From Coniferiporia sulphurascens (Eukaryota; Basidiomycota; Agaricomycetes; Hymenochaetales; Hymenochaetaceae): 64,000 bases of DNA. The notes under the pieces were generated by a model that saw nothing but the letters and a program-made list of their open reading frames with translations, was not told where the DNA came from and ran no database searches. The stretch spans positions 186,001-250,000 of the forward strand of contig NBBA01000005.1 in the NCBI GenBank assembly GCA_002794785.1, written 5' to 3'. Below are positions 12,584 through 28,364 of the stretch, piece after piece. Each line of letters opens with the position of its first letter. Position 1 is the first letter of the stretch. The position numbers were made by a program, and so were the translations under genes.

Positions 12584-13742
12584 ATGGCTTCAGCAGCATC
12601 GTCCTCCAAGGTAACCGACTCTGCGCTCCAGGCAGAAACATTCCGTCGTCTTCACCCACGCACGTATCTTGAGCGTTTTCTGAACGAGGGCTTTCGTCCG
12701 GACAGACGGGAGACCGAGGACTGGCGGGACGTCAGCGTCAACGTCGGTGAGTATGCATCGTCAGAGCGGACGGCACATCGCTGAGGGAGAAAACTGCCCA
12801 GGTTCGATATCCACTGCGGATGGCTCTGCACTTGTTCGTCTGGGGGACACGACCGTCGTGTGTGGTGTGAAAGCGGAGATTGCAGAACCCGAGCTCGATA
12901 GTCCAGACATAGGTTTTCTTGGTACATTTCCCTTTTGTGTGCACGCTTCAAAATCCATATCACTAAACAATAATTTGGTTCCAGTACCCAACCTTGACCT
13001 TCCAGCCATATGCTCACCAAAATTCAAGCCGGGGCCCCCAGTGGACGAGGCCCAAGTGCTCTCCGAGCGTCTGTACGACGCGTTAATATCGTCAGTCGCC
13101 TCAGCTCGCTGCGTTCCACTTTGCTGGTTAAATATTAATCTTGGCCGTGCAAACACGCAGCGCAGGAACCATCCCGCTTTCTTCCCTGTGCATACATCCA
13201 GGTAAATCCGTGTGGGTGCTCTACGTGGACGCGACGTGCATCAACTATGACGGGAACGCGTTCGACGCGGCTCTGCTTGCCATGGTAGCTGCCCTTAAAA
13301 ATAGTGCGTGTCCTACGGATTTCAACCCTTCTACAGTTATGCAAGGTATCACTATTATAGCCCGCTTGCCGAAGGCGACGTACGACGAAGAGACAGGGAG
13401 AACGACGTGCTCGAGGAAGGAAAAGTCGCCCCTTCAACTTATACGAACGCCCGCAGCGGTCTCGTTCGGGATATTTGACTCGTACGTCCTGCACGCATTA
13501 CATCCAACTAGCGCGTCTGACAGCATACTGCACACAGAACATACATCTTGTCGGATCCAACTTCCTTCGAAGAGCCTCTGCTAGACACGTCCATCACGGT
13601 CGTAGTTGACGAAAAGGGGGACTTGACTTCCGTCCTCCAGTCTGGTCCGGGCACCCCCGGAGCCCAAAATACCATGTCGCGGTGCATCGCAGCTGCGAAA
13701 AGGCGTCGAAAAGAGCTTGGGGAGACAATAGATGCTATTTAA
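12584..13742 (+). CDS. RRP43: exosome core subunit Rrp43 (EXOSC8 type)
   Basis: RNase PH-fold subunit of the nine-member exosome ring, which is catalytically inactive in eukaryotes and serves RNA 3'-end processing and decay. Six exons (12584-12746, 12802-12921, 12985-13090, 13161-13303, 13361-13481, 13538-13742) join to 285 residues, normal for the family. Diagnostic pieces: LHPRTYLERFLNEGFRPDRR at the N-terminus, GSALVRLGDTTVVCGVKAEI, then IPLSSLCIHPGKSVWVLYVD and NYDGNAFDAALLAMVAAL. All introns are 55-70 bases. Intron 3 needs the donor at 13091 and the acceptor ending at 13160 to keep frame, giving LISAGTIPLSS. The last exon ends in a basic helix. The gene converges with SMC5. Confidence 0.93.
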
Positions 13743-13941
13743 TCACCCTTTTCTTGGACGACACAGGCGAAGATCGGTGTACGATATTATGCGATTCCAT
13801 AAACGGGTGAAATACAAGCTAGATCATCATGAAAGAGCACGAAGATCAGAGGGCTAGACTTAAAGTAAGTTACATAGTATAGATACGACAGTACGCTAGT
13901 GCTTCCGAGAGGAGTTTGCGGTTTGTACGCCTCCGTGTGGT

Positions 13942-18614
<4,673 letters not shown>

Positions 18615-19585
18615 TCACTGTTAAAGAGTCGTAAGTCGTGACGACTGACGCGAGGACGCGACGCGCCTCAATTTACGTAATTACGTTTGGAAGTCCGCGA
18701 ACTCAAGTTCTCCATGTTAGGGAGGTATCGAGTTTATTACGTAATGTATGACTGTGTCTTCTTTAACGCTTGGTATAGAGCCAGTTCAAGGGACGATCTA
18801 GAAATTTCAATATCGACCTTGGTATCCATTAGCGTAACTTGAGAATTTTGTATCAGGCGAAATCTTGGCTAGCGTAATGAACCACTTGCTACGATTTATC
18901 TGCTATTGGTCGGCTTGAATGCGATTACCAAACTAGTTTCCTATTTGAGAAGCATGCATATAGTCTGTAAAATTTTCATTCCTGCATTCTCTTTTGTGGA
19001 TTGAGGTGAGTATCTTAGACCTCCTTTATAAGTCTACACTTAATTGCGTTTTAGCATGAATTCTATTAGATGGTTTAAAATAAAGGAGTCCTGCGTTTTC
19101 TTTTGTGGACTGCGCTTAATTTCTATCACTACCACTGTGTTGTCTTTTACTCTGGCCGCGGTGGGACTCCCCAACATGTGATGGACCATGATTATGAGTC
19201 ATCGTAGCAACTCATTCATCGCCGCGACACGCTCCCTCGAGAAGACAGCGCTGGGACGCCAAGGGTAACTCGTACTTTCAATACTGCTACCGAACTCCTG
19301 TGCGTCCTCCGAACCGTTAATTAACACTGTTCAAACTTTAGACTGCTCAGACCAGACATGATCATTCTTATCTAGCTGGAACTTTAAAAGAAATCGTGAT
19401 TTTGTGGCGCAGATGAGCTGATGTTATCCAAGTGTAACTTTAACCTGATTAATATTAGCGCCAAGACACCGTACAAGGCCGTACAATGCCGCTCAACAGC
19501 GCCATCACCCATCACTTGATCTCGACTCACTTCGCACAACTGCGATGCACCCGTTACCTGCGCTTTGACTCTGCATCTTCTTTCT
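18615..19585. other. intergenic region between SMC5 and GT17, with a short direct repeat
   Basis: About 970 bases with no coding signal. It must hold both divergent promoters. A 23-base imperfect direct repeat (pattern CCTGCRTTYTCTTTTGTGGA, then YTG) occurs at 18981-19003 and 19090-19112. Nothing else stands out. Confidence 0.5.
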
Positions 19586-20896
19586 ATGTCTCGTCTGCGT
19601 CGCTTCAGGTTCTGCATAGTTGTCGCCATTATTTTCCTCGTCTTGTTTTCTGTCCTCAAACCCTACCACTACCGGCTTCGCAACGCGCTTTCGTACGCGA
19701 CACGCCCGCTTTGGGACCACGCCGACGGTCCCGGCGTCGTTGTTCCACATTACTATGCCGATGGCATGCGCATGGACCTGCGAACGTGTCGCCTCCACGG
19801 CTGGGAGCGACGGTCTCAGTCCATCGACGTGGAGGTACTGGATGCCGTCCTAATGAGCAGTGAGTTAGACTTGCTGGAGATCCGTCTGCACGAGCTCGAC
19901 GGCATCGTCGACCGCTTCTTCATTGTCGAGAGCAACGCAACATTCACGGGCTTGCCAAAGGAGACATATTTTGCGAGCAACAGAGACCGGTTTAAGCAGT
20001 TTGAGGATAAAATTGAGTATCACTTGTACGTCGACCTCACCTTCTGAAAACTGACGAACTTGATGCCAAAAACATTTCTAGCCTTCCCGGATATTCGCTC
20101 GAGCGTGGCCAAGTTGCATGGGACGTAGAGGCCAGTACGCGAGATTTCATGACCCGTCACTTGCGCGCGTACGTCAAATCTCTCCCGTCCACAACACAGG
20201 CGCTTGTCGTCATGGCCGACATCGACGAGATCCCTTCACAGCACACGCTTGCGCTCCTCAAAGCCTGTGACTTCGGCGACGCCATCCATCTTCTCATGCG
20301 TAACTATCTGTATAGCTTCGAATGGTACATCGGGATGACTTCCTGGCGCGCGTCCGTCCACCGCTTTGTCCTTCCCAACTCCGACGCCGCTCCGCCCGGC
20401 CCCGGCCCGACGCCACCAACGTACTACCGCCACTCACTTTCTACACCCATCGCACTCGCAGATGCAGGCTGGCACTGCTCATATTGCTTTCGCACGCTTC
20501 CCGAGTACACAGAAAAGATGCGCGGCTTCTCTCATTCGGACCGGATCGGCGGCAACGAAGGCCTCCTCGACGACGCCAGAATTCAATCGGTAATATGCAA
20601 GGGCGAGGATATTTTTGGAATGCTGCCGGAGGCATATAGTGTATGTGATATTATTTCGCAGTTCGCTTCTCCTTCTCAATACAAACTGCTATTCCTTCCG
20701 GTAGTACGGAGATCTCCTGACACAGATGTATTTGCAACCGTAAGCACCTCACGCCGCTCCTGTACTTTGCATATTCAACTCTTAATACAGGTCCCGCTCT
20801 GCTGTACATATCCCAAGATATGTCTTAGAGCGCGCAGCACGCTTCCAGTTTCTCCTGCCGAACGGGTGCGTACGGGAAGGTCGCGAACACGATTGA
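19586..20896 (+). CDS. glycosyltransferase family 17 (beta-1,4-mannosyl-glycoprotein GlcNAc-transferase type)
   Basis: Type II Golgi membrane enzyme. Animal GT17 (MGAT3) adds bisecting GlcNAc to N-glycans; the fungal substrate is not known to me. Exons 19586-20025, 20082-20640, 20705-20739 and 20791-20896 give 379 residues in frame. Residues 1-25 form a signal anchor (RFRFCIVVAIIFLVLFSVL). The GT17 core follows: ELDLLEIRLHELDGIVDRF, FIVESNATFTGLPKE, then MADIDEIPS carrying the DxD-like metal site, DAGWHCSYCFRTLPEY and KMRGFSHSDR. The C-terminus is recovered only by including the 35-base micro-exon (YGDLLTQMYLQP), after which the frame reads HIPRYVLERAARFQFLLPNG and stops. The ATG at 19586 is the first in frame; it directly precedes the basic-plus-hydrophobic anchor. 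Confidence 0.9.
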
Positions 20897-21679
20897 GTTA
20901 CGAGAGGTACACGCACTAGTTTTGTGTTCCCATTTACTTTACGGACGAAACCACCGGCACGTTCCTCGCACTAGCTGCATAGTTGACTCATACACTACCA
21001 AGCTAAGGCCTCCACATCGTGCTTGTCCCTCACCCCCCTGGCACTCTTGTCGTCAGGCGAACACGCGGCAGCTGTGTCACACCTACTCGAGATTCTTTCG
21101 AAAAACATGCAACAATCGCACATGAGGAGCTATTGTCCCTGTTCTCGTCGGACTACACTCGAAACTATTGCCTTCCGAGAGGCGTTCAATTCTCGTTTCT
21201 CTCTAATAATCTACAGCACAAATCTACCACGTAAGACATAGATTACACCAATGCAGCACTCTTACCTTCAACATCACATTTACATCATCAGCATTTTCTT
21301 CGCTTCGGTAACTTTAAATTATTAAAGGACTTCATGTATCCTCCCTATGTATATTGTATATTCGTTATCGTATAGACGCCTAAAGGCTTCTCAATCTTAA
21401 AAGTCGGTAATTTTCTCTGAATCCATCTTACCAAATTTCTCTTAATCTATCCCTTCATCAGCTCTCAGCGAAGTCCTGTCGTACTCGAGTGATCTACGCA
21501 TCTTCAGAGAAAAACTACGCTTAGCTCCCCGGTTATGAAGTTGCGATTCAAGAAGCGACAATATAATCCGCGACCTTACAAATGGGCTATTAAAACCGTG
21601 CTCCGAGGGGCGCACGCTCATGCGATATTGCCGTCCGCCCAACAACAATACTAACTTCAACCATCGGCCACTGCATTTG

Positions 21680-21741
21680 TGTAGCCTCCAAAGGAAATCT
21701 CCTTGGCACTTGCAGATCATGATTTTCGAAAATCATGATCT
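21680..21741. repeat. repeat copy 1 with 28-base perfect palindrome
   Basis: A segment ending in CTCCTTGGCACTTGCAGATC runs into a perfect 28-base inverted palindrome at 21714-21741, centred on TTTTCGAAAA. A diverged copy of the same segment lies at about 22423-22483. The palindrome could be the end of a small mobile element or a hairpin; no transposase is present. Confidence 0.6.
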
Positions 21742-22422
21742 ACAGGGGTAAGTGTAACCTGAGATATGGGTCAAACACCAGTACTACGAGCTATTATATT
21801 TTTGCATTACTCGGTGTCTTGTAAGGTATGCTATGAAAAGCTACGCAGAAAAAAATACATGAGGTATATTGGTTTTCATGTTAAAACCGTGATTTCTATT
21901 GCTTGAGAATTAGTGGAGTATTAACACCTAAAGATCCGCCTGCACTGCCAGTGGCTGCCGAACGGGTCCGTTGTCGGCGGCCGACGGATGAAAGGGCCAA
22001 GATTTCTCCCCGCTTATAGTACGTATTCTCGCACATAGTACGGAGTTGGACCGCTCGATCGGCATTGAAGCATGACGCGACACCCTCCATGGTACGCGAA
22101 TCGATCACCGTAAGTTCGGTCAACTTTGAAATGAAATTGTCCTGAAGGCCCCTCATACTAGCTGTGCCCAGTATTAGCACTTCTAGTGTCATTCTACTGG
22201 CGAAATCGTGCGTCACAGAGCGAATTACCGAGTAGCTCGCTGATCTGAGAAGGACTCAATGGTGCTTGTTGTTTTCCATATCGGACCTCCTCAAAAACGT
22301 TTGTAAGAACCCAAGCAGGGGCGGTGAAAGTGTGCCGTAAGAAATAGACATTGGAAAGGTCTTGAGGAACGCTCTCGCGCGGCTGGGGTCTCCCCGACGT
22401 TCTCTGGTCGAGTTACTACGTT

Positions 22423-22483
22423 TGTAGCTCTGATAAGGGATTTACTCTTGGCACTTACAAATCACGATAATTCGCGAAATTTG
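22423..22483. repeat. repeat copy 2, diverged
   Basis: Shares with copy 1 the order GTAGCYYC..., an AAGGRATYTaC-like stretch, CTTGGCACTT, a CAxATCAyGATxxTTCGxGAAA-like core, and then diverges. The palindrome is degenerate here. Spacing between the two copies is about 740 bases. Confidence 0.5.
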
Positions 22484-22710
22484 AGATCTGCCAGAGAGCA
22501 CTGCAAGGGCAGATCGCGACCGAGCCACAAATGGCCCGGGAAGGTTGAACACGCGCGACCGCTACGCGTCAAGTCCAGTGAGTCGCAAAAGCACGAAAAG
22601 ACCGGCCCTAACAGAATGCAAAGTGTATTCGTGGGACTAGACATTTACAATTAGAAAACTAGTTGCTGCGCATCCTTCGGCGCTCTAGGCTTTCAATTAC
22701 TCCGGATACC

Positions 22711-22998
22711 ATGCTTGCCAGCACCGTTCGAAAGGCCACTCGTGCCTCTCCCAGGCAGTTTGTGCAGGCTCTCTCCCGATGCTAATACTCGTTCAAACCT
22801 TCCCCCGCACCTAGCGCGGAGTCTGCGTCGTCTTCAAAGCCTTCATCCTCGCAGCAGGTCTACCTAACCGCCGATCGAAAGCGAAAGCTTGTCACGCTTT
22901 ATCACAAGGCAGAGAAATTCGTCACCCACGAGAACTTGTCAACGTACATCGACAACGAGTTCGTACGCCCTGATAAATCATGTTATAGATTTTTATAA
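22711..22998 (+). pseudogene. broken gene with mitochondrial-type N-terminus
   Basis: The frame from ATG 22711 reads MLASTVRKATRASPRQFVQA (a plausible presequence: basic, no acids), hits TAA at 22783-22785, then continues in the same frame for 70 codons. That stretch includes SSSKPSSSQQVYLTADRKRK and VTLYHKAEKFVTHENLSTYI before the stop at 22996-22998. The composition after the stop is protein-like and charged, so this looks like the first exon of a small mitochondrial protein gene that has been inactivated. I cannot name the family. An alternative is that the TAA lies in an unrecognised tiny intron, but I see no suitable splice pair. Confidence 0.5.
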
Positions 22999-23210
22999 AT
23001 TTCAGTGAGAAGTAGTAGCGTCCAGTAGACGCAATAGGTTTTTTACAGTTAAAGATTACTTTCGTGCAGTGAGTATTCGAAAGTCTGAAATTGCTGCCGG
23101 GCAGCCATCAAACATCTTGACGAAATTTCTCACAGTATCAACTGTTGAAGTTCGAGCTCGATGCCAAGACGGCGTCGGAGTGAATTATTTTTCGTAGAAT
23201 TTTTGCTGGG

Positions 23211-23331
23211 TGTATGCGCTCGGTTTCCTCCCGCGATTATTCTACTGGGTTACAAGATATCTACGTTGGTGTACGGAAGGCATTTGCACGCGCCGCAAAT
23301 TGCTGAAAACCAACTTTAACTATCAGGGTAA
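23211..23331 (+). pseudogene. exon-like relic, copy 1 of a duplicated block
   Basis: An open stretch reads YALGFLPRLFYWVTRYLRW followed by CTEGICTRRKLLKTNFNYQ and then a donor-like GGTAAT. A related block lies at about 26785-26905. Hydrophobic-aromatic residues followed by a basic patch suggest a membrane-proximal segment. No family is recognised and no surrounding gene survives. Confidence 0.4.
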
Positions 23332-23449
23332 TCTTACATGTGAATATGTGAAAGTTTCCTGAAGCCGGATAGAGAACGATAAAACTTAAATACAGTAATA
23401 GTAAACAACTGGTATAAGAACAACGCAACAATCCAAAGGGCGAATAACT

Positions 23450-25001
23450 CTAAGCTGCTTTCCCAAACTTATTCTGCTCCGTATAATACTGACGCTCGGC
23501 AGCTTCGTTCCTCATCTGCCATTGCCAGTCCTCTTCTTGAACGGTCTCCACATTTTCTACATTGTCTACCATATCGGTCCCCATGATTGCCGCGTCTACA
23601 GATTTTATCGAAATATCCAATTAGCCTTGAGGGATATAGAGAACGAAGATGAAAAGTGCGTACCTTGGTCAGCATTGAGTACCACGATCCAAAGCAGGGC
23701 ATCCGTTGACATCCATTCTAGACGGTCAGCAACCTCGACACCCTGTCGAAGTCTTGTGCTTGGATCGCCTTTCATCGCCCTCTCTTCCTGTTTTCGCCAC
23801 TTTTTCTCTCTCTTGTGCTCCAATGTCCTCTCGAACACATTTTGTGATTCATCGGACGAGCTCGTCATCGGTGTCAACGGGAGATACGTCGAACGGCCCT
23901 CCTGGTACGCTAGCACCTGACGCATGTGGTTCTTATCCTCCTGGTTACGACGGAGCTGCCAAGCCTCCATGCGCATAGTAGCCCCAGACGCTCTGTCCAG
24001 CATGCCCGTGAGCGGGGTAACCGGGGGCACATCAAAGGTTAGTGGAAGCACGTAACCCTGGAGCGGGAGCATGCGGCGCGCCGCCATCTCTCCCGGGGCG
24101 TTCGGGTCGACAGCGGGTACGGGCTCTGCGTAGTGGTTGACTATCTTGCGGATCCCGGGTAGATGCAGCGCGATGACCTCTGCGGTTCGGCCTGCGGACT
24201 TTCTGAATCTCGTAAACTTTTCCGAGCCGTGCGGCTCCGGGGTGGGAGCATCGAGCCCGATGATCTGGCGCATAGCGGCACTCTTGCAAAGGCGCACGCG
24301 CAGTCCACGCGGGGCGAAGTACTCTGCATTTGCGTGCCGCAGAAGGCGGTCGGTGAGTGACTTCGAGATTATGTGGATGCTAGTATTCGCGACAACCTGT
24401 AAACAGGTACCAGTTATCATGGCCCAGTGGTATGGCCTAAGGGTGTTGCAATCAGCTCCTGCAAGGTATATTGGGGAGGGAAATATGTATAGTACGAACA
24501 CGAGTCCAATCACCATGCCTGCCAGACTGACTACACGCAAAGGGGGGCTCGCTGTGTGCGCAAGGTTTAGAGCGTCACTGAAAAAGAAATAAGAAAATTA
24601 TTATCGAGGCCGCAGTGAATAAGGGAAACGTGCATGAATTTTATCCAGTCATCCATTTCTATTCCCGACGCTTGCAACTCGGGGCTGTAAGCTCTCGTAA
24701 AGAGGGAGGTGGCACCCGGGGTCGTCTGGGGAATGCAAAGCGGGGCGGCCAGGGGTTGTATTCCCTCTGATGGAACGCGCCGAAAGCCGGAGAAAAGAGC
24801 CTCCGCATCCTCGTTTGAGTACTCGGAGGGCTCCTCTGTAGCGACGGCGGTATTCTCTGTGGCGATAGTGGTAGACGAAAGCCCTGGCTGAGGAAAGTCA
24901 ACTTGATAATACGATGGTCGAGAAGAGGGTGGCGGAGTCGGGAGGTATGACGGCGGGACCAAGTACTGAGAATGGGGTGGGGGGTGCTTAGAGTACGGCA
25001 T
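23450..25001 (-). CDS. paralogue A of a fungal four-exon family of unknown function
   Basis: Function not recognised. Exons 24634-25001, 24500-24577, 23664-24436 and 23450-23595 join to 454 residues. The N-terminal 110 residues are Pro/Ser/Gln-rich and disordered. The conserved body follows: EDAEALFSGFR, PLCIPQTTPGATSLFTRAYS, SGIEMDDWIKF, ASPPLRVVSLAGMVIGL (hydrophobic), PYHWAMITG, AEYFAPRGLRVRL, a charged middle, ADRLEWMSTDALLWIVVLNA, and an acidic tail ending KFGKAA. From memory, ascomycetes have similar proteins with a hydrophobic central segment and a PRGL-like motif, also uncharacterised. Intron 1 starts with GC (GCACGT) where copies B, C and D have GTACGT. The frame is intact. A TATA-like TATAAGTATAAA and the element AGTCGGCTA (25071-25079) lie upstream. 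Confidence 0.8.
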
Positions 25002-27679
25002 TCGAGATGAGGTGTGTGTTGAGTGAAGACAAGTGGTTAAAAGTCTGGAATTATAAGTATAAACGAACGGAGTCGGCTAGCAGTGTAGCACTACCCTGAG
25101 TATATTGCTCTAATCTTACCCTCTTCAGACTGGCTTGGGCGCCCTCCTTTACGGTCATCATCGGCCATCAGGTACCCATGTCGATCAGATACAACGGCAA
25201 ATGCAAAGATGCAGTGCGATCCAAGCCATGCGCATCAAGACCGGACACTTATCCGCGACACACTCGCAGCCAATCTCGAGGAAAAAGGCTTCAAGAGCAC
25301 CGCCGTCGACTCCATAAGTAAGCTAGCCCGTAAGCGAGCACCTTGCTTCATCTACACTCCTGCATGGTTCATGGATGTTCTCAAAGTTTTTCGGTCTTCG
25401 GAGTAAATACAGTACAAGCTTTTGTTGATTAGCGAAATGAGTCCGTTGCTGTATCAGGAAATGATGATCAAATACGTGATTTATTTATTGCCTTTTCAGG
25501 TCTCTTGATAATTCAGTGGTACATATATAGATTTGCGCCCGTCCTCCCATCATCTTTCGTATCACTCCGGCCAGCGGTAACATGAAACTCATCTCCGAAA
25601 ACCTCTCATTTCAACAAGTACGGAGCTCCCGTGGCTCTTATTTCAGCCTGTTCGAATGAGATACTTGATCGCGATAATTACATACTGGTGTCGCGACTCA
25701 AGCGCTGCTGTATGGTTGACGACGGGACAGAAGAGTGTCAGCAATCCAGAATGGGACGCGCCGTCTAGTTTCTGGACGTTCCGAGGCGCTTTCGCTGGGA
25801 GGCTTTCATTTATGCGATACACCGTGAAGCCGCTGGCGACCAACACACTTAACCGAGAAACAGTTCAACCGTCGGCTGTATGGTCGCACTGCGATGTGAG
25901 GAGGCCGGCCTTTTTTCTCGCAAAACGCGGAACAATGGTACGTTGGCTGACGTTGATCAAGGGCAATAAAAATAACTTGCCTACCGGTTTGTTCGCAAGG
26001 AGAAACGGGTGAATGAGGACTTCAGGAGTATTATCCGATGTCGGAAGTTCGAGCGCGATACGCAAGATGGCGCGTGGCGCGGCTAGATGCATCTCGTGTG
26101 CAAACTTTGCATAGAACTGCACACAGCCCGTATGCTTCTTAACATTTAAACTTCGCGTAGTCTCAACGTGCGTTGGACTCGATTGCGGTGCACACTGCAT
26201 ATTCGTCTGCGGCAATACAGAGGCTCTCGTACGTATATTGGTCCGACGTTTCAAGCCCCACATCCCATGATAGCTCATGGCAACCGGCATAGACACATTG
26301 AGTACTTCCTCCGGTACTTCATGCATAGGGAAAGACCGCAAATATGCACTGAGCAATTAATATGCGTCCTTATGTGCTCGGTCATATCTTGTAGGCTCTC
26401 AACCTCAAGTGCTCGGGCCGGGCCGTGCAATGGCCACGTATGTCTTGTCTTCGGAGGTAAACACAAGCTCAATCAGTGATTCTGAGCAGCTGTGCGTATG
26501 TGCCGGTCGTCAGGAGACTTTATGAAAGGGCGCTCAACCTCTCGGGCGCAGCTCGTCATGTCAAACGGAGCCTGAGGTAGCCTTGACGAACTTTTTAAAG
26601 TCGGACGGTATCACTAAAGCGAACAATTCTCCGCGATTCATGGACTGCGGACTTCGTAAAATATGCAAGAGGTGGGTGCCAGGAGCTTTCAGCGGGAAGG
26701 TAAATACTTAAATACTCAACCCGTATCAAGTGCCATTTGTAGGTGCGGTCCGTGTTGAGATGTGAGCTTGATGCCGATTTACTGCTTGTACGCGCGCTCG
26801 AGAATTATCTATCATACTGGTTCCACTATATACAAGTTGGCTAACGGAGTGCATTCGCAAGCGCCGCGACTTGCTGAAAACTAACAGTCTGGAGAACTGG
26901 CGGAATAGACGTCCTAGATATGGTAAGTATTTACTCGCTTTCTTTTCTCTTCAATGTGTATGGGCCCTTTACAGTAACCTTGCGAGGCTTACATCTATTA
27001 AACCCATCCATACCTTTGACGGAAAATGTAACAAAATCGCCATCCTCGAGGCCATCTCGCGTCCCATCAAGGCGAGTTCACGTTACGACACCCTCAGAGT
27101 CCTACGATGAAAATGTGAGAAGTTGTGCTAAAGGTTGTTAAATTATGTAAACCTTATCTGTCGGCACAACCATTCCGTTAAGAGGTTGTTCACCAGTTAA
27201 GTCCGCACAAGCAAACTTCGAAACTTCGGCCCGAAGTCATTGAAAAAAGCACCAGAATGCAACATTTCCAGTATCCAAACCGCTTAGTAACTCTTTGACG
27301 TACCCGAACAGACCATGAGTTCCTGCGGCAATGAAGTGCACGCCGTTCTCGTGTGTCCAGTCATTAATGTCAAGCTGCTCATTTAAGGGAACTCCACAAA
27401 GCACAACAGCCTTCAAGGGCGTGAGTATTTACAAAGCTAGCCTAGTGGCTACAAAACTGGGGGTCTTTGATCAGAAATCCCTTGCCTAGCAATCCCCTTA
27501 AGATTTCGAAACATCCACAGCAGCAGACAGTTAGACATGTCGTATCAGATGCAGTCGTTTAGATCGTGGGGAATAAAAAGAAAAGTCTGTTAGATGATAC
27601 TTCACCGGGTCCAACGACAGACCCGGACACGCGAAGCAACGCCTGGAACTGCATTGAAGAGAAGTGCAAGCAGCGAGAT
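25002..27679. other. gene-poor spacer upstream of paralogue A
   Basis: Contains the promoter of paralogue A (TATA-like box at about 25051-25062, AGTCGGCTA at 25071). A block at 25213-25272 is similar to one upstream of paralogue B (32975-33029). A relic lies at 26785-26905. Otherwise there are only short random frames. No intact gene seen. Confidence 0.45.
26785..26905 (+). pseudogene. exon-like relic, copy 2 of a duplicated block
   Basis: Matches 23211-23331 in the order TWxxATAC-like, TACTGGTTCCACTATATACA, TGGC, ACGGAGTGCATTCGCAAGC and GACTTGCTGAAAACTAAC. The frame readable here is LVPLYTSWLTECIRKRRDLL then KTNSLENW. The two copies share the xLTEC/GICxRRxLLKTN pattern, so they descend from one exon. 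In this copy the upstream part is in another frame, so it is broken. Confidence 0.4.
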
Positions 27680-27800
27680 CCGTGAAAGCGACGAGCTGAA
27701 GAAGGCCGAAGACTCCCTGGCCATGTCTCGGTGCTCACTCGTCAATGAATGCAGTTACCATGTAGAAATAGAAGAGAGCGGCGCCCGTTCCTTATAAATC
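27680..27800 (-). pseudogene. relic of a membrane-protein gene, copy 1
   Basis: On the minus strand the sequence reads GTGAALFYFYM followed by a GT donor, then degenerates towards a block containing GTGAAAGCGACGAGC on the plus strand. The same sequence, with an insertion or intact intron, occurs at 30240-30600. Too little remains to name the gene. Confidence 0.45.
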
Positions 27801-28364
27801 AATCTGATTTCCCTGAGTTGCGGCACGATAGAACGTATCGGGAATTCCAAAACAGGAGACCTTGGCGGGATTCCCACGGTGCACCTGAATTGGTGATTGC
27901 GATGCACAGAGAGCGCGCGGCAGTGCTGATACGTGTCGTCTTCCCCCCACAACGGATACTCCCTAAAGTTCCCTTGTTGCCTATAGTATGGCTGTGTCAG
28001 TCCAAAACGGACAATTGCGCATGCATCGACAAATCATCGTCTGAAACTTCACCGGCTAGCTTGAGTATTGTTTACGCGCAAGTGCATAAACACGACTCGA
28101 ACGAAACGTGCAATATTCTCTACTATGTGCTTCCTTGGTACGGATGGTCTAAGATGGACGTGACCGATTCATTTGCAACAAGATGCGAATCACTTAGAAG
28201 CAGTGTCTGGAAACAGCGCTGGTCATATAGGTTCGGTGAGTGCCCCTTCCGGTATGTCGAGCTTGGCCCGACGCCGACCTTGTTTCTCTTTAGGACATTA
28301 TTTATCAGACCCATACCGCGCTTCTTTGATTCAGAGGCAGTCGTTCGTGAAACTACGATTTTGC

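Larger units (their letters stand above)
20897..22710. other. accessory intergenic region, repeats only
   Basis: No intact gene. AT-rich tracts follow the glycosyltransferase. A minus-strand frame at 21896-22216 has a leucine-rich composition faintly like an F-box/LRR protein, but too little remains to call it. Two diverged copies of a repeat, one with a perfect palindrome, are listed separately. Confidence 0.45.
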
